Both the position numbers and the translations under genes were made by a program. The notes under the pieces are model-generated. The model did no database searches and was not told the origin of the DNA. It worked only from the letters and a program-made list of their open reading frames with translations. Positions 24,379-32,715 of a DNA stretch of 64,000 bases are shown piece after piece (the stretch's first letter is position 1; every line of letters starts with the position of its first letter). Origin of the DNA: Sphingopyxis sp. LC81 (GTDB lineage: Bacteria; Pseudomonadota; Alphaproteobacteria; Sphingomonadales; Sphingomonadaceae); NCBI RefSeq assembly GCF_000756375.1, contig NZ_JNFD01000021.1, positions 310,001 through 374,000 of the forward strand, written 5' to 3'.

Positions 24379-25653
24379 TTGGATCTGGCACCCTATCGCG
24401 CGCATCGCCGCATCTTGACCGCAAGCCTCGTCGGCACCGCGGTCGAATTTTATGATTTCTATATCTACGGCACCGCGGCCGCGCTCGTGTTCGGGCCGCT
24501 CTTCTTTCCGGCCGAGTCCGCATCGGCGCAGCTGATGTACAGCTTCATGACCTTTGGCCTCGCTTTCTTCGCGCGGCCCGTGGGGGCGATTGTGTTCGGT
24601 CATTATGGTGATCGGATCGGGCGCAAGTCGACGCTTGTCGCTTCGCTGATGCTGATGGGCGCCTCGACTTTGCTGATCGCCTTCCTGCCGACCTATGCGA
24701 TGGTCGGGTGGGTCGCGCCGCTCTTGCTCTGCATCCTGCGCTTTGGGCAGGGGTTCGGGCTCGGCGGCGAGTGGGGCGGGGCTGCGTTGCTCGCGGTCGA
24801 GAATGCGCCGCCGGGATGGAAATCGCGCTTTGGCATGTTCCCGCAATTGGGCGCGCCGGTGGGTTTTATCGCCGCCAACGGGCTATTCCTGTTGCTGGGG
24901 CTCGGGCTCAGCGATGCCGATTTTGCGGCATGGGGCTGGCGTATTCCGTTCCTCCTGTCGGCGGTGCTCGTCGGGCTGGGGCTGTGGGTGCGGCTGAAGA
25001 TCGGTGAGACGCCGGATTTTGCCGAGGCGCTGGAGAAGGAGGCGCCCGTCGCGGTGCCGCTGGGCGAATTGTTCCGGTACCATCTGGTGGCGACGCTTGC
25101 CGGCACCTTCGCTGTCGTCGCTTGCTTTGCGATATTCTACCTCGCGACCAGCTTCGCGCTGGCGCACGGGACGACCACGCTCGGTTATCCGAAGGAACAA
25201 TTTCTGCTGATCCAGCTCGGCGCCATCCTGTTCATGGCGGTCGGGATCGTCTTTGCGGGTTATTGGAGCGACGCGTCGAGCGCGCAGCGCGTGCTGACCT
25301 GGGGATGCGGCGCTACGGTGCTGGTCGGCTTCCTGTTCGGCCCGTCGCTGGCGTCGGGAAGCTGGCTGATGATCTTCCTCGGACTCGCGACCGCGCTGTT
25401 CGTGATGGGGCTGGTCTATGGCCCGCTCGGTAGCTGGCTCACCGAGCTGTTCCCCGTCCGCGTGCGCTATACGGGCGCCTCGATCGCGTTCAACGCCGGC
25501 GGAATCATCGGCGGCGCGATGGCGCCGATTATCGCACAGGCACTCGCCGAGTGGGGCGGCACGGCGGTCGTCGGCCTCTACCTCGCGCTCGCCGGGATCG
25601 TCAGCTGGCTGGGGCTGCTGATGGTGCGGAAGGACGCGGCTACGCGAGCCTGA
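24379..25653 (+). CDS. MFS transporter, metabolite:H+ symporter (MHS) family
   Basis: This 424-aa protein has about 12 transmembrane segments. The opening ASLVGTAVEFYDFYIYGTAA and FARPVGAIVFGHYGDRIGRK (about residues 58-77) are hallmark motifs of the MHS/ShiA-ProP-KgtP branch of sugar_tr MFS carriers. It is likely to import an organic acid, osmolyte or shikimate-type compound with protons. The start is a TTG with GAAAGG eight bases upstream; no better ATG or GTG is placed there. Its 3' end overlaps that of rsmD by 14 bases on the opposite strand. Confidence 0.85.
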   Translation: MDLAPYRAHRRILTASLVGTAVEFYDFYIYGTAAALVFGPLFFPAESASAQLMYSFMTFGLAFFARPVGAIVFGHYGDRIGRKSTLVASLMLMGASTLLIAFLPTYAMVGWVAPLLLCILRFGQGFGLGGEWGGAALLAVENAPPGWKSRFGMFPQLGAPVGFIAANGLFLLLGLGLSDADFAAWGWRIPFLLSAVLVGLGLWVRLKIGETPDFAEALEKEAPVAVPLGELFRYHLVATLAGTFAVVACFAIFYLATSFALAHGTTTLGYPKEQFLLIQLGAILFMAVGIVFAGYWSDASSAQRVLTWGCGATVLVGFLFGPSLASGSWLMIFLGLATALFVMGLVYGPLGSWLTELFPVRVRYTGASIAFNAGGIIGGAMAPIIAQALAEWGGTAVVGLYLALAGIVSWLGLLMVRKDAATRA

Positions 25654-26182
25654 GCAGCGTCAGCTTCGCCTTGCCGACCTTGCGTGTCGCATCGATTTCG
25701 AAGCCCGCGACGTCGACCGTTTCATTGTGCGCGGTCTCGATCGACACCCAGCTGTCGGGGCCGATCCAGCCGAGGCGGTTGAGTTTGTCGAGCGCTACGC
25801 TGCCCGCACCGGTGTCGTAAGGCGCGTCGAGCAACAGCAGATCGTAGGTGCGCTTGGCGGGGCCGAGGCTCATCACCGAGCCGGTGCGGATATCGGCGCG
25901 CGGGATGGCTTCCAGGGTGCCGAGATTCTTGCGCAGCACATCGAGCGCCTCGCGATCCTGCTCGGCGAACAGGCATTGTTCGGCGCCGCGCGACAGCGCC
26001 TCGATCCCGAGCGCCCCCGACCCCGCGAAGAGGTCGGCGACCACGAGCCCCTCAAAGCTGCCCACACGGCTCGTCAGCATCGAGAAGAGTGTCTCGCGCG
26101 TGCGGTCCGCGGTCGGGCGCGTCGCGTCATTCTTGGGCGCGAGCAGCTTGCGGCCACGCCATTCGCCAGCGATGACGCGCAT
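25640..26182 (-). CDS. rsmD: 16S rRNA (guanine-N2) methyltransferase RsmD
   Basis: This 180-aa protein has the RsmD architecture: MRVIAGEWRGRKL at the start, TRPTADRTRETLF (about residues 21-33), SAM motif I VADLFAGSGALGIEALSRGA (about 48-67), and motif IV LLLLDAPYDTG near 115. RsmD methylates G966 of 16S rRNA in E. coli. Motif IV is usually DPPY; here it reads DAPY, an unusual change in the target-base pocket. It overlaps the upstream pseudouridine synthase stop by one base, forming an RNA-modification pair, and its 3' end overlaps the transporter gene. Confidence 0.88.
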   Translation of the reverse strand: MRVIAGEWRGRKLLAPKNDATRPTADRTRETLFSMLTSRVGSFEGLVVADLFAGSGALGIEALSRGAEQCLFAEQDREALDVLRKNLGTLEAIPRADIRTGSVMSLGPAKRTYDLLLLDAPYDTGAGSVALDKLNRLGWIGPDSWVSIETAHNETVDVAGFEIDATRKVGKAKLTLLRLA

Positions 26183-27042
26183 CAGCCGAGGTGCCGCCGG
26201 AATTTGAACAATTCGTCGCGTGGCACAACATCGACCGCGCCGAGCGGCATGCCGCCGAGTTCGAACGCGCCGTAACGGGTGCGGATCAGGCGGCTGACCT
26301 GCAGCCCGAAATGTTCGAGCACCTTGCGGACTTCACGGTTCTTGCCTTCGGTCAGCGTCATTTCGACCCACTGGTTGCGGCCGGTGCGGCGTTCGAGGTT
26401 GGCGTCGATCTTGCCGTAGCGGACGCCATCGATCTCGATCCCCATCGCCAGCTCCTCAAGCTGCGCCTGGCTGATGTCGCCAAAGGCGCGCGCGCGATAG
26501 GTGCGCTCGACCCCGCTCGCGGGCAGTTCGAGCTGGCGCTTGAATTCGCCATCGTTGGTGAGGAGCAAAAGCCCCTCGGTATTATAGTCGAGGCGGCCAA
26601 CGGGCATCAGGCGCGGAAGGTCCTTGGGCAGCAGGTCATAGATCGTCTTGCGCCCCTTGGGGTCGCGTGCCGCGGTGATGCAGCCCGCGGGCTTGTGGAA
26701 GCGATACAGGCGCGTCGAGACAGGCTTGGCGACCGGATTGCCGTCGACGGTCAGTCCCTCTAGCGAAGTCAGCAGCGGCGCGGGGTGGACGATCACCTGG
26801 CCATTCAGCGCGATGCGTCCTTCCTCGACCATACGTTCGACGTCGCGGCGCGAGCCAACGCCGGCGCGCGCGAGCAGCTTGGAGATGCGCTGCGGCCCGT
26901 CCTCGCGCTCGGCCTCGGCGGGTTTGGTTTTGAGCGCAGTTGCGGCGCCGCGTGCGGCGCGGCGGCCTTTGGGTGCGTCGCGATCGCCAGGGGCTTTCGA
27001 CGCCGAGCGGGGCGCGGGGCGGGGTGGGCGACGTGTGCTCAT
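26182..27042 (-). CDS. rluB: RluB/RluE-family rRNA pseudouridine synthase
   Basis: This 286-aa protein has a basic, disordered N-terminus (about 50 residues), an S4 RNA-binding domain (QRISKLLARAGVGSRRDVER at about 51-70) and an RsuA/RluB/E/F catalytic domain. The catalytic aspartate is in PVGRLDYNTEGLLLLTND (about 147-164), preceded by YRFHKPAGCITAARDP. These enzymes convert a uridine in 23S rRNA to pseudouridine; RluB acts at U2605 in E. coli. The gene is translationally coupled to rsmD. The choice of RluB over RluE or RluF is tentative. Confidence 0.85.
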   Translation of the reverse strand: MSTRRPPRPAPRSASKAPGDRDAPKGRRAARGAATALKTKPAEAEREDGPQRISKLLARAGVGSRRDVERMVEEGRIALNGQVIVHPAPLLTSLEGLTVDGNPVAKPVSTRLYRFHKPAGCITAARDPKGRKTIYDLLPKDLPRLMPVGRLDYNTEGLLLLTNDGEFKRQLELPASGVERTYRARAFGDISQAQLEELAMGIEIDGVRYGKIDANLERRTGRNQWVEMTLTEGKNREVRKVLEHFGLQVSRLIRTRYGAFELGGMPLGAVDVVPRDELFKFRRHLG

Positions 27043-27197
27043 GGGAACAGATGCGACTTTCTTGTCGTTATTCGGGAAAATAGTGTTGCGTTGTGATCAC
27101 GCTCATAGCCGGAAAAGACCCGCTTCGTCGATGGCAAGCAGAAGCAATCTTGCAGGACGGCGCGGAGCGAGTCATGGCGATGTTAAAGGGAGTCATC

Positions 27198-27635
27198 ATG
27201 CTCTTCGCCCACCGCCCGTCCTGCATCAAGCGGCTGCTCATCATCGAGGATGATCCGCTGACCGCGTTCGACAATGAGCACACGCTGAAACTCGGTGGGT
27301 ATGACATTGTCGCGACGGTCGATTCGGGCGAGGCCGCGGTTGCGATCATGGCCGCCGAGCCGATCGATGCGATCGTTCTGGACCTGGGGTTGGCGGGCCA
27401 TATGACGGGGCGCGAAGTCGCCCGGCTGGCGCGCGATCGCGGCATCGCCGTGCTGTTGGTAACGGGGCAATGCCCCGAGGACGGCGCCGATATCGCCGTC
27501 GCCTGCCTTGGCAAGCCGCACAGCGCCTCGGCGCTCGTCGCGGCGCTGCGCGCGGTCGAAACGATGACGTGCAAAAACCAGGCGCCGCGCAAGGTCAGCG
27601 GCCTCACGACCTTCTGGCGTCCCGAAGCGGCGTGA
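27198..27635 (+). CDS. Single-domain response regulator receiver protein
   Basis: This 145-aa protein is a CheY-like receiver without an output domain. LLIIEDDP supplies the acidic pocket (E17-D19), the phospho-acceptor is D62 in VLDLGL, the conserved threonine is T89 in LLVTGQ, and the lysine is K106 in LGKP. The ATG was chosen because AAAGGG lies seven bases upstream; the frame is open 35 codons further but those residues look non-coding. There is no histidine kinase nearby, so it is an orphan. Proteins of this shape in alphaproteobacteria serve as phosphate shuttles. It has its own promoter region, divergent from rluB. Confidence 0.82.
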   Translation: MLFAHRPSCIKRLLIIEDDPLTAFDNEHTLKLGGYDIVATVDSGEAAVAIMAAEPIDAIVLDLGLAGHMTGREVARLARDRGIAVLLVTGQCPEDGADIAVACLGKPHSASALVAALRAVETMTCKNQAPRKVSGLTTFWRPEAA

Positions 27636-27756
27636 GATGCGACGGACCGACCGCGCCCGGCGGATCGGCAGCCAATTAGCCGCTTCCAATTTGCCCCCAA
27701 CGCTTTAGGCCAAGATATGACCGGCCGCGGCTCGTCACAGGTCCAAAAGGGGGAAT

Positions 27757-29469
27757 ATGATGTCAACAGATGCGGCGATGCCGGCACCGAAGGGGTGGCG
27801 CGACAGTCTGCGACCCTATCTGGAGCCTGCGCCACTGGCTGCGCTGTTCCTTGGCATATCGTCGGGTTTCCCGTTCGCGATGATCGGCGCGACGCTGACG
27901 ACGCGCCTCGCGCAGGACGGGATCGAGAAGTCCTCGGTCACCGCCTTTGCACTCACCTTTCTCGCCTATAATCTGAAATGGGCGTGGGCCCCCGCGATCG
28001 ACCGATTCCGCATCCCTGTCCTCGGGCGGATCGGCCAGCGGCGATCGTGGCTGATCCTTGTCGGCGCGCTTGTTTTCGTCGCTGTGTCGGTGCTGGGCAA
28101 TCTCGATCCAAAGGCTTCGCTTGCGGTCGTCGCGCTCGCGGCGATCGCGGTCGGGCTCGCCGGCGCGACCTATGACATCGTGATCGACGCCTATCGAATC
28201 GAGCTGCTGGCGCCCGAACAATTGGGCACGGGGTCGGGCATGTCGCAATATGGCTGGCGTATCGGTGCGGCATTAGCGGGCGCCTTGGCGCTGGTTGTCG
28301 CCGAACGCGCCGGTTGGGGCGTTGCCTATATGGTCTGCGCTGCGCTGGTCCTCCCGGCAATCATCACCGGGTTGGTGATGGGCGAGCCCGAACGCAAGAT
28401 CGAGCGCCATTGGCCCGCGTTCCTGTCGCGTGCGCATTATGCGCTCTTCATCGGCAGCTTCCCGGTCGCCTTCCTGATCGCGCGGCAGATCGACCAGTGG
28501 CTTGGCGTCGATATCCTGACGCTGATGGTGCTTGTCGGATATTTGTTCCCGCTGTTCGACCTGAGTGCCCGGCGCGCCCGCGACATCGGGTGGAGCGGGC
28601 ACATCAACTGGATCATCGCGCTGCCGGCGCTGGCGCTGGTCGCCGTGCTGGCCGCGGATTGGGGGACGATCGCGGCCTATGTCGGGTCGACGCTGCTTTG
28701 GGTGGTGCTTGCCGTGGGCGCGCTCGTCATCGGGGCGCTGGTCGCCTTGCCGACCAAGTCGCGTGCGGGTCAGGCAGCCGACAAGGGCGCCGTCGGACCG
28801 CTGGCGGAGTTTTTCTCGCGCGAGGGGGCGATCCTGATCCTCTTCTTTCTGCTGTTGCACAAGATCGGCGACACGCTCGCCAACCTGACCTTCCGGCTCT
28901 TGTTCGAGGATCTCGGCTACACCAACGATGAAATCGCCTTTTACGATGTCGGCCTGGGATTCTGGGCGCTGCTCGCCGGGGTGTTCGTCGGCGGGATCAT
29001 CTACGCGCGGCTCGGTATGAAAAAGTCGGTGTTGCTCAGCCTTGTCCTGATGGCGATTTCCAATTTCAGCTTTGCGGGCCTTGCCGCCGTCGGGCACAGC
29101 AATTGGGGCATGGCCGGCGCGATCGGGTTCGAGAATTTTGCCAGCGGAATTGGCGGCGTCTGCGTTGTCGCCTATCTGTCGGCGCTGGCCGATCTGCGCT
29201 TTACCGCGACCCATTTCGCGCTTTTCTCGGCCGCCGCGAGTATTCTCGGAAGGTTCCTCACGGGGACCAGCGCGGGCCAGCTGATCGAACAGTTCGGCTA
29301 TGTCGATTTCTATCTGCTGACCACCGCATTGGCGGTTCCCGGCATCCTGATCTTCTGGTGGATGATGCGGTCGGGTCTGGTCGATCGCTCGATCGGTACG
29401 GCGGGCGAGGTCGAGATACCCGAAGCGTCGCCGCAGGCCGTTAGTCCGGAAACTGCAGGTTCGCGCTGA
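27757..29469 (+). CDS. AmpG-like MFS permease (PAT family)
   Basis: This 570-aa integral membrane protein begins LAALFLGISSGFPFAMIGAT, a good match to AmpG (compare the family's FSSGLPL), followed by LAYNLKWAWAPAIDRFRIPV and GATYDIVIDAYRIELLAPEQ, which in AmpG carry the charged residues in the helix 3-5 region. About 14 hydrophobic segments can be counted. AmpG imports GlcNAc-anhydroMurNAc peptides in cell wall recycling. Other PAT members carry acetyl-CoA, so the substrate is probable rather than certain. GGGGGAA precedes the ATG. The 3' end overlaps that of folC by 29 bases on the opposite strand. Confidence 0.78.
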   Translation: MMSTDAAMPAPKGWRDSLRPYLEPAPLAALFLGISSGFPFAMIGATLTTRLAQDGIEKSSVTAFALTFLAYNLKWAWAPAIDRFRIPVLGRIGQRRSWLILVGALVFVAVSVLGNLDPKASLAVVALAAIAVGLAGATYDIVIDAYRIELLAPEQLGTGSGMSQYGWRIGAALAGALALVVAERAGWGVAYMVCAALVLPAIITGLVMGEPERKIERHWPAFLSRAHYALFIGSFPVAFLIARQIDQWLGVDILTLMVLVGYLFPLFDLSARRARDIGWSGHINWIIALPALALVAVLAADWGTIAAYVGSTLLWVVLAVGALVIGALVALPTKSRAGQAADKGAVGPLAEFFSREGAILILFFLLLHKIGDTLANLTFRLLFEDLGYTNDEIAFYDVGLGFWALLAGVFVGGIIYARLGMKKSVLLSLVLMAISNFSFAGLAAVGHSNWGMAGAIGFENFASGIGGVCVVAYLSALADLRFTATHFALFSAAASILGRFLTGTSAGQLIEQFGYVDFYLLTTALAVPGILIFWWMMRSGLVDRSIGTAGEVEIPEASPQAVSPETAGSR

Positions 29470-30760
29470 GCACTTCGCCCGCGAGGTAGAGCGAGCCGGC
29501 GAGCAGGACGATTTCGCGCGCCGGATCGACGTTGAGACCGCCCAGCGCATCGGCAACCGATGCGGCCGACTTTGCATCGGCGCCAAACGCGGCGGCGCCA
29601 TGATGCTCGTGTCCCGGGACGGGGACGACGGTCAGGCTGGCGAGGCGGTCGGCCAGCGGCGCGACGATCGCTGCCGGATCCTTGTTCGCGAGCATGCCGG
29701 TGATCAGATGGACGCGCCGCGGCTCGTCCGAGAACTGGCAGGCGAGCGCGAGCCCGGCGTCGACATTGTGCGCGCCGTCGAGCCAGATTTCGGTGCCGCC
29801 GGGCAACAGCGCGGCGAGGGGGCCGGCGCCGAGGCGCTGCATGCGGGCAGGCCAAAAGGCGCCCGCGACGCCGCGGGCGATCGCTTCGTCGGTCAGCTGT
29901 GCGCCGGGGGCAAGGCGCAACATTGCGATGGCGAGCCCGGCGTTGCGCATCTGGTGCGGCCCGGCCATGCGCGGACGCATCGGCCCTGCGACCGAACCCA
30001 GTTTCGAGGTCCAGCGAAAGCTGTCGTCCTCGATCTCTATCGCCCAGCCATTTCCTTCGGGAAATAGCGTCGCGCCCACGGAAGCGACCTTGGCGGCGAT
30101 TATGTCGCGCACGCCCGGCGGATAGTCGAACGTTGCAACGGGTGTGTCGGCTTTGATGATCCCAGCCTTTTCCCATGCGATGCGCATAGCCGGATCGTCG
30201 GGCGTTCCGGTTTCCGGCGCCAGCAGGAAAGCTTCATGGTCGATGCCGAGCGAGGCGATGCCGCAAACCGCGGGCGGCGGAATGATGTTGGTCGCGTCGA
30301 GGCGTCCGCCGAGGCCCACCTCGATGATACAATCATCGGCGGGAATGCGCGCGAAGGCGAGGAAAGCGGCCGCGGTGGTGACCTCGAAGAAGCTGGCTTG
30401 CAGGTCGGCCGCCTCGTCGAGCACTTCTTCGAGCAATGCGGCGAGCAGCGCGTCGTCGATCAGCGTTCCGGCGAGGCGGATGCGTTCGTTGAAGCGCACG
30501 AGGTGGGGACTGGTGTAGGCGTGGACGTGCCGTCCGCTCGCCTCGAGGATCGCGCGGAGGTAGGCGCAGGTCGATCCCTTGCCGTTGGTGCCCGCGACAT
30601 GGAAAGTGCGCGGAAGCTGGAGCTGCGGGTTGCCGAGACGCGCGCATAGCTCGGCGATCCGCTCCAACCCGAGGATGTCGCGGCCCGGCGACAGGGCGGC
30701 GAGGCGATCGAGCTGGGTTTGGACCGCGGGGTCCGAGCTATGGGCGTGGTCGGGCATCAT
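29441..30760 (-). CDS. folC: Bifunctional folylpolyglutamate / dihydrofolate synthase
   Basis: This 439-aa Mur-ligase-family protein has the ATP loop HVAGTNGKGSTCAYLRAI (about residues 42-59), the SPHLVRFNERI motif, the carbamylated-Lys region (EVGLGGRLDATN, about 142-153), GIDHEAFL, and the C-terminal HLITGMLANKDPA. It adds glutamate to dihydropteroate and to folates. It is the last gene of the minus-strand trp-accD array, 140 bases after accD across a palindromic repeat. The accD-folC neighbourhood is found in many bacteria. The MM start allows either methionine. Confidence 0.92.
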   Translation of the reverse strand: MMPDHAHSSDPAVQTQLDRLAALSPGRDILGLERIAELCARLGNPQLQLPRTFHVAGTNGKGSTCAYLRAILEASGRHVHAYTSPHLVRFNERIRLAGTLIDDALLAALLEEVLDEAADLQASFFEVTTAAAFLAFARIPADDCIIEVGLGGRLDATNIIPPPAVCGIASLGIDHEAFLLAPETGTPDDPAMRIAWEKAGIIKADTPVATFDYPPGVRDIIAAKVASVGATLFPEGNGWAIEIEDDSFRWTSKLGSVAGPMRPRMAGPHQMRNAGLAIAMLRLAPGAQLTDEAIARGVAGAFWPARMQRLGAGPLAALLPGGTEIWLDGAHNVDAGLALACQFSDEPRRVHLITGMLANKDPAAIVAPLADRLASLTVVPVPGHEHHGAAAFGADAKSAASVADALGGLNVDPAREIVLLAGSLYLAGEVLSANLQFPD

Positions 30761-30803
30761 CGAGCCTTGATCGTGAAGTTGTCAGACCTCTCTCGTCTTC
30801 GTC

Positions 30804-30867
30804 ATGCCGGACTTGATCCGGCATCCATCCGCCGCACCGCCCGATGGACCCCGAATCAAGTCCGGGG
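30804..30867. repeat. REP/BIME-like palindromic pair between accD and folC
   Basis: Unit one has an 8-bp stem (ATGCCGGA/TCCGGCAT, loop CTTGA) and unit two a 5-bp stem (CCCCG/CGGGG, loop AATCAAGTC). Their loops and flanks (CCGGACTTGATCCGG and CCGAATCAAGTCCGG) are inverted copies of one another. This is the widespread alphaproteobacterial GTCATGCCGGACTTGATCCG-type repeat. It sits inside an operon gap and may affect folC readthrough. Confidence 0.7.
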
Positions 30868-30900
30868 AGACGAAGTTAGAGACGTTTGGCCTAGAGCTAT

Positions 30901-31752
30901 CTAGGCCGCCTTCTCTGGCGCCAGATAACCGATCAGGCGGCCCAGCGTCTCGGGCAGCTCCTTACGGTGGACCACCATGTCGATCATCCCGTGATCGAGC
31001 AGATATTCGGCGCGCTGGAAGCCTTCGGGCAGTTTCTCGCGGATCGTATTCTCGATCACGCGCTGACCCGCGAAGCCGATCAATGCCTTGGGCTCGCTGA
31101 TCTGGATATCGCCGAGCATCGCATAGCTGGCGGTGACGCCGCCGGTCGTCGGGTCGGTGAGCAGCACGATATAGGGCAAGCCGGCGCGGCGCAGGCGCGC
31201 GAGCGCGACGGTGGCCCGGGGCATCTGCATCAGCGACAGCGTGCCTTCCTGCATGCGCGCGCCGCCCGCGGCGGTGATCGCGATATAGGGAACCCCGCGC
31301 CGGATCGCATCCTCGACTCCGGCGACGAACGCCTCGCCCACGGCGACGCCCATCGAGCCGCCCATGAAGGCGAAGTCCTGCACGCCGATCACCACACCCT
31401 GACCCGAGATGCGGCCAAACGCATTCTGATACGCGTCGCGGTCGCCGGTCTGCGCGCGCGCCGCCTTGATGCGGTCGACATATTTCTTGGTATCGCGGAA
31501 CTTCAGCGGATCCTCGGGCGCAGCTGGTGCGCTGATCAGTTCGTGGAGGCCGCCATCGAACAGCTGCGCGAACCGCTCGGTCGCACCGATGCGGTCGTGA
31601 TGGTCGCAGCGCGGGCAGACGTTCAGATTGTCTTCCCATTCCTTGACGAACACCATCTGCTGGCACTGGCGGCATTTGTGCCAGAGATTGTCGGCGGTAT
31701 CGCGTTTCGCCCCGAAGGGCAGCGCGTTGCGAACGCGGTCGAGCCAGCTCAT
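30901..31752 (-). CDS. accD: Acetyl-CoA carboxylase carboxyltransferase subunit beta
   Basis: This 283-aa protein has the N-terminal zinc ribbon, with cysteine pairs in [10 protein letters not shown] and VCPRCDHH (about residues 25-52). The crotonase-fold carboxyltransferase core follows: [20 protein letters not shown] (about 127-146), [15 protein letters not shown] and [16 protein letters not shown]. With AccA it transfers carboxyl groups from biotin to acetyl-CoA to make malonyl-CoA for fatty acid synthesis. Its ATG overlaps the TGA of trpA, so translation is coupled to the tryptophan genes; this trp-accD-folC order is common in alphaproteobacteria. Confidence 0.95.
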   Translation of the reverse strand: MSWLDRVRNALPFGAKRDTADNLWHKCRQCQQMVFVKEWEDNLNVCPRCDHHDRIGATERFAQLFDGGLHELISAPAAPEDPLKFRDTKKYVDRIKAARAQTGDRDAYQNAFGRISGQGVVIGVQDFAFMGGSMGVAVGEAFVAGVEDAIRRGVPYIAITAAGGARMQEGTLSLMQMPRATVALARLRRAGLPYIVLLTDPTTGGVTASYAMLGDIQISEPKALIGFAGQRVIENTIREKLPEGFQRAEYLLDHGMIDMVVHRKELPETLGRLIGYLAPEKAA

Positions 31753-32543
31753 GCGGCGATCTCCTTTGCGCCGTGAATAGCATCGGCGAGCGAACGGGTG
31801 AAGGTCTCGACATAAGGCGCGGCGGCGTCGCCATGCTGCGCGATGATGTCGATGAAGGCCGATCCGACGACGACGCCGTCGGCGACCTTGGCGATCGGGG
31901 ACGCCTGTTCGGGGGTGCGGACGCCAAACCCGACGGCGACGGGAAGGTCGGTGGCGGCTTTGAGGCGTGCGACAGCTTCATCGATGCTCGCCTGCGCCGC
32001 TTGTTGCTGGCCGGTGATCCCGGCGACCGAGACATAATAGAGGAAACCGCCCGCGCCGTTCAGCACATCGGGCAGGCGCGCGGCGTCGGTCGTCGGTGTG
32101 GCGAGACGGATGAGGTCGACACCGGCGGCGCGGAGCGCGGGGCCGAGTTCGGCGTCCTCTTCCGACGGAATGTCAACGCAGATCACGCCGTCGACTCCCG
32201 CCTTCGCGCACTCGGCGGCGAACCATTCGGGTCCGCGGATCGTCATCGGATTGGCATAGCCCATCAGAACGAGGGGGGTGTCCGGATGGCGCCGACGAAA
32301 GGCGGCCGCGATAGCGAACAGGTCGGCGGTCGTTGTGCCCTTGGCGAGGCTGCGCAGGTTCGCGGCCTGGATCGCGGGGCCGTCGGCCATCGGGTCGGTG
32401 AAGGGCATGCCGAGTTCGATCACGTCCGCCCCACCTGCGACGAGCGCGTCGAGGTTCGCGGCGGTGTTGCCGTCCCCACCGGTAATGAAGGCGACGAGCG
32501 CGGGGCGCGGTTTGGCGAAGGTTGCGGCGAAGCGATCAGTCAT
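31749..32543 (-). CDS. trpA: Tryptophan synthase alpha subunit
   Basis: This 264-aa TIM-barrel protein has [14 protein letters not shown] (residues 13-26) and the catalytic glutamate and aspartate in [14 protein letters not shown] (about 42-55), followed by [27 protein letters not shown] and the phosphate-binding [10 protein letters not shown] and VVGSAFID. It cleaves indole-3-glycerol phosphate and channels indole to TrpB. Unlike the usual arrangement, a small membrane-protein gene lies between trpB and trpA and overlaps the trpA start by eight bases. Confidence 0.95.
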   Translation of the reverse strand: MTDRFAATFAKPRPALVAFITGGDGNTAANLDALVAGGADVIELGMPFTDPMADGPAIQAANLRSLAKGTTTADLFAIAAAFRRRHPDTPLVLMGYANPMTIRGPEWFAAECAKAGVDGVICVDIPSEEDAELGPALRAAGVDLIRLATPTTDAARLPDVLNGAGGFLYYVSVAGITGQQQAAQASIDEAVARLKAATDLPVAVGFGVRTPEQASPIAKVADGVVVGSAFIDIIAQHGDAAAPYVETFTRSLADAIHGAKEIAA

Positions 32544-32715
32544 GACTCGACTCGTGACGTAGTTTGAACACGATCATGGCAATCTTGACGGCCAGCAAAA
32601 GGCCGATCACGCCGTAGAAGACTACGTCATTGGCTGCCCAGCCCATCCAGCCTACCATGTAGATCGCAACGGCGATGGGCAGCAGTGCCAGTCCGAATTT
32701 CTGGCGACTGTTCAT
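32536..32715 (-). CDS. Small two-helix membrane protein between trpB and trpA
   Basis: This 59-aa reading frame begins [20 protein letters not shown]. Two hydrophobic segments span about residues 8-28 and 31-50, followed by a basic stop (KLRHESSHD), so both termini are likely cytoplasmic. Its ATG overlaps the trpB TGA in an ATGA and its stop lies eight bases inside trpA, so it is embedded in a translationally coupled chain, which argues that it is real. Codons such as GGA, GTA, CTA and AAA make it look less G+C-biased than its neighbours. I recognise no family and no function; a link to tryptophan synthesis is not implied. Confidence 0.72.
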   Translation of the reverse strand: MNSRQKFGLALLPIAVAIYMVGWMGWAANDVVFYGVIGLLLAVKIAMIVFKLRHESSHD

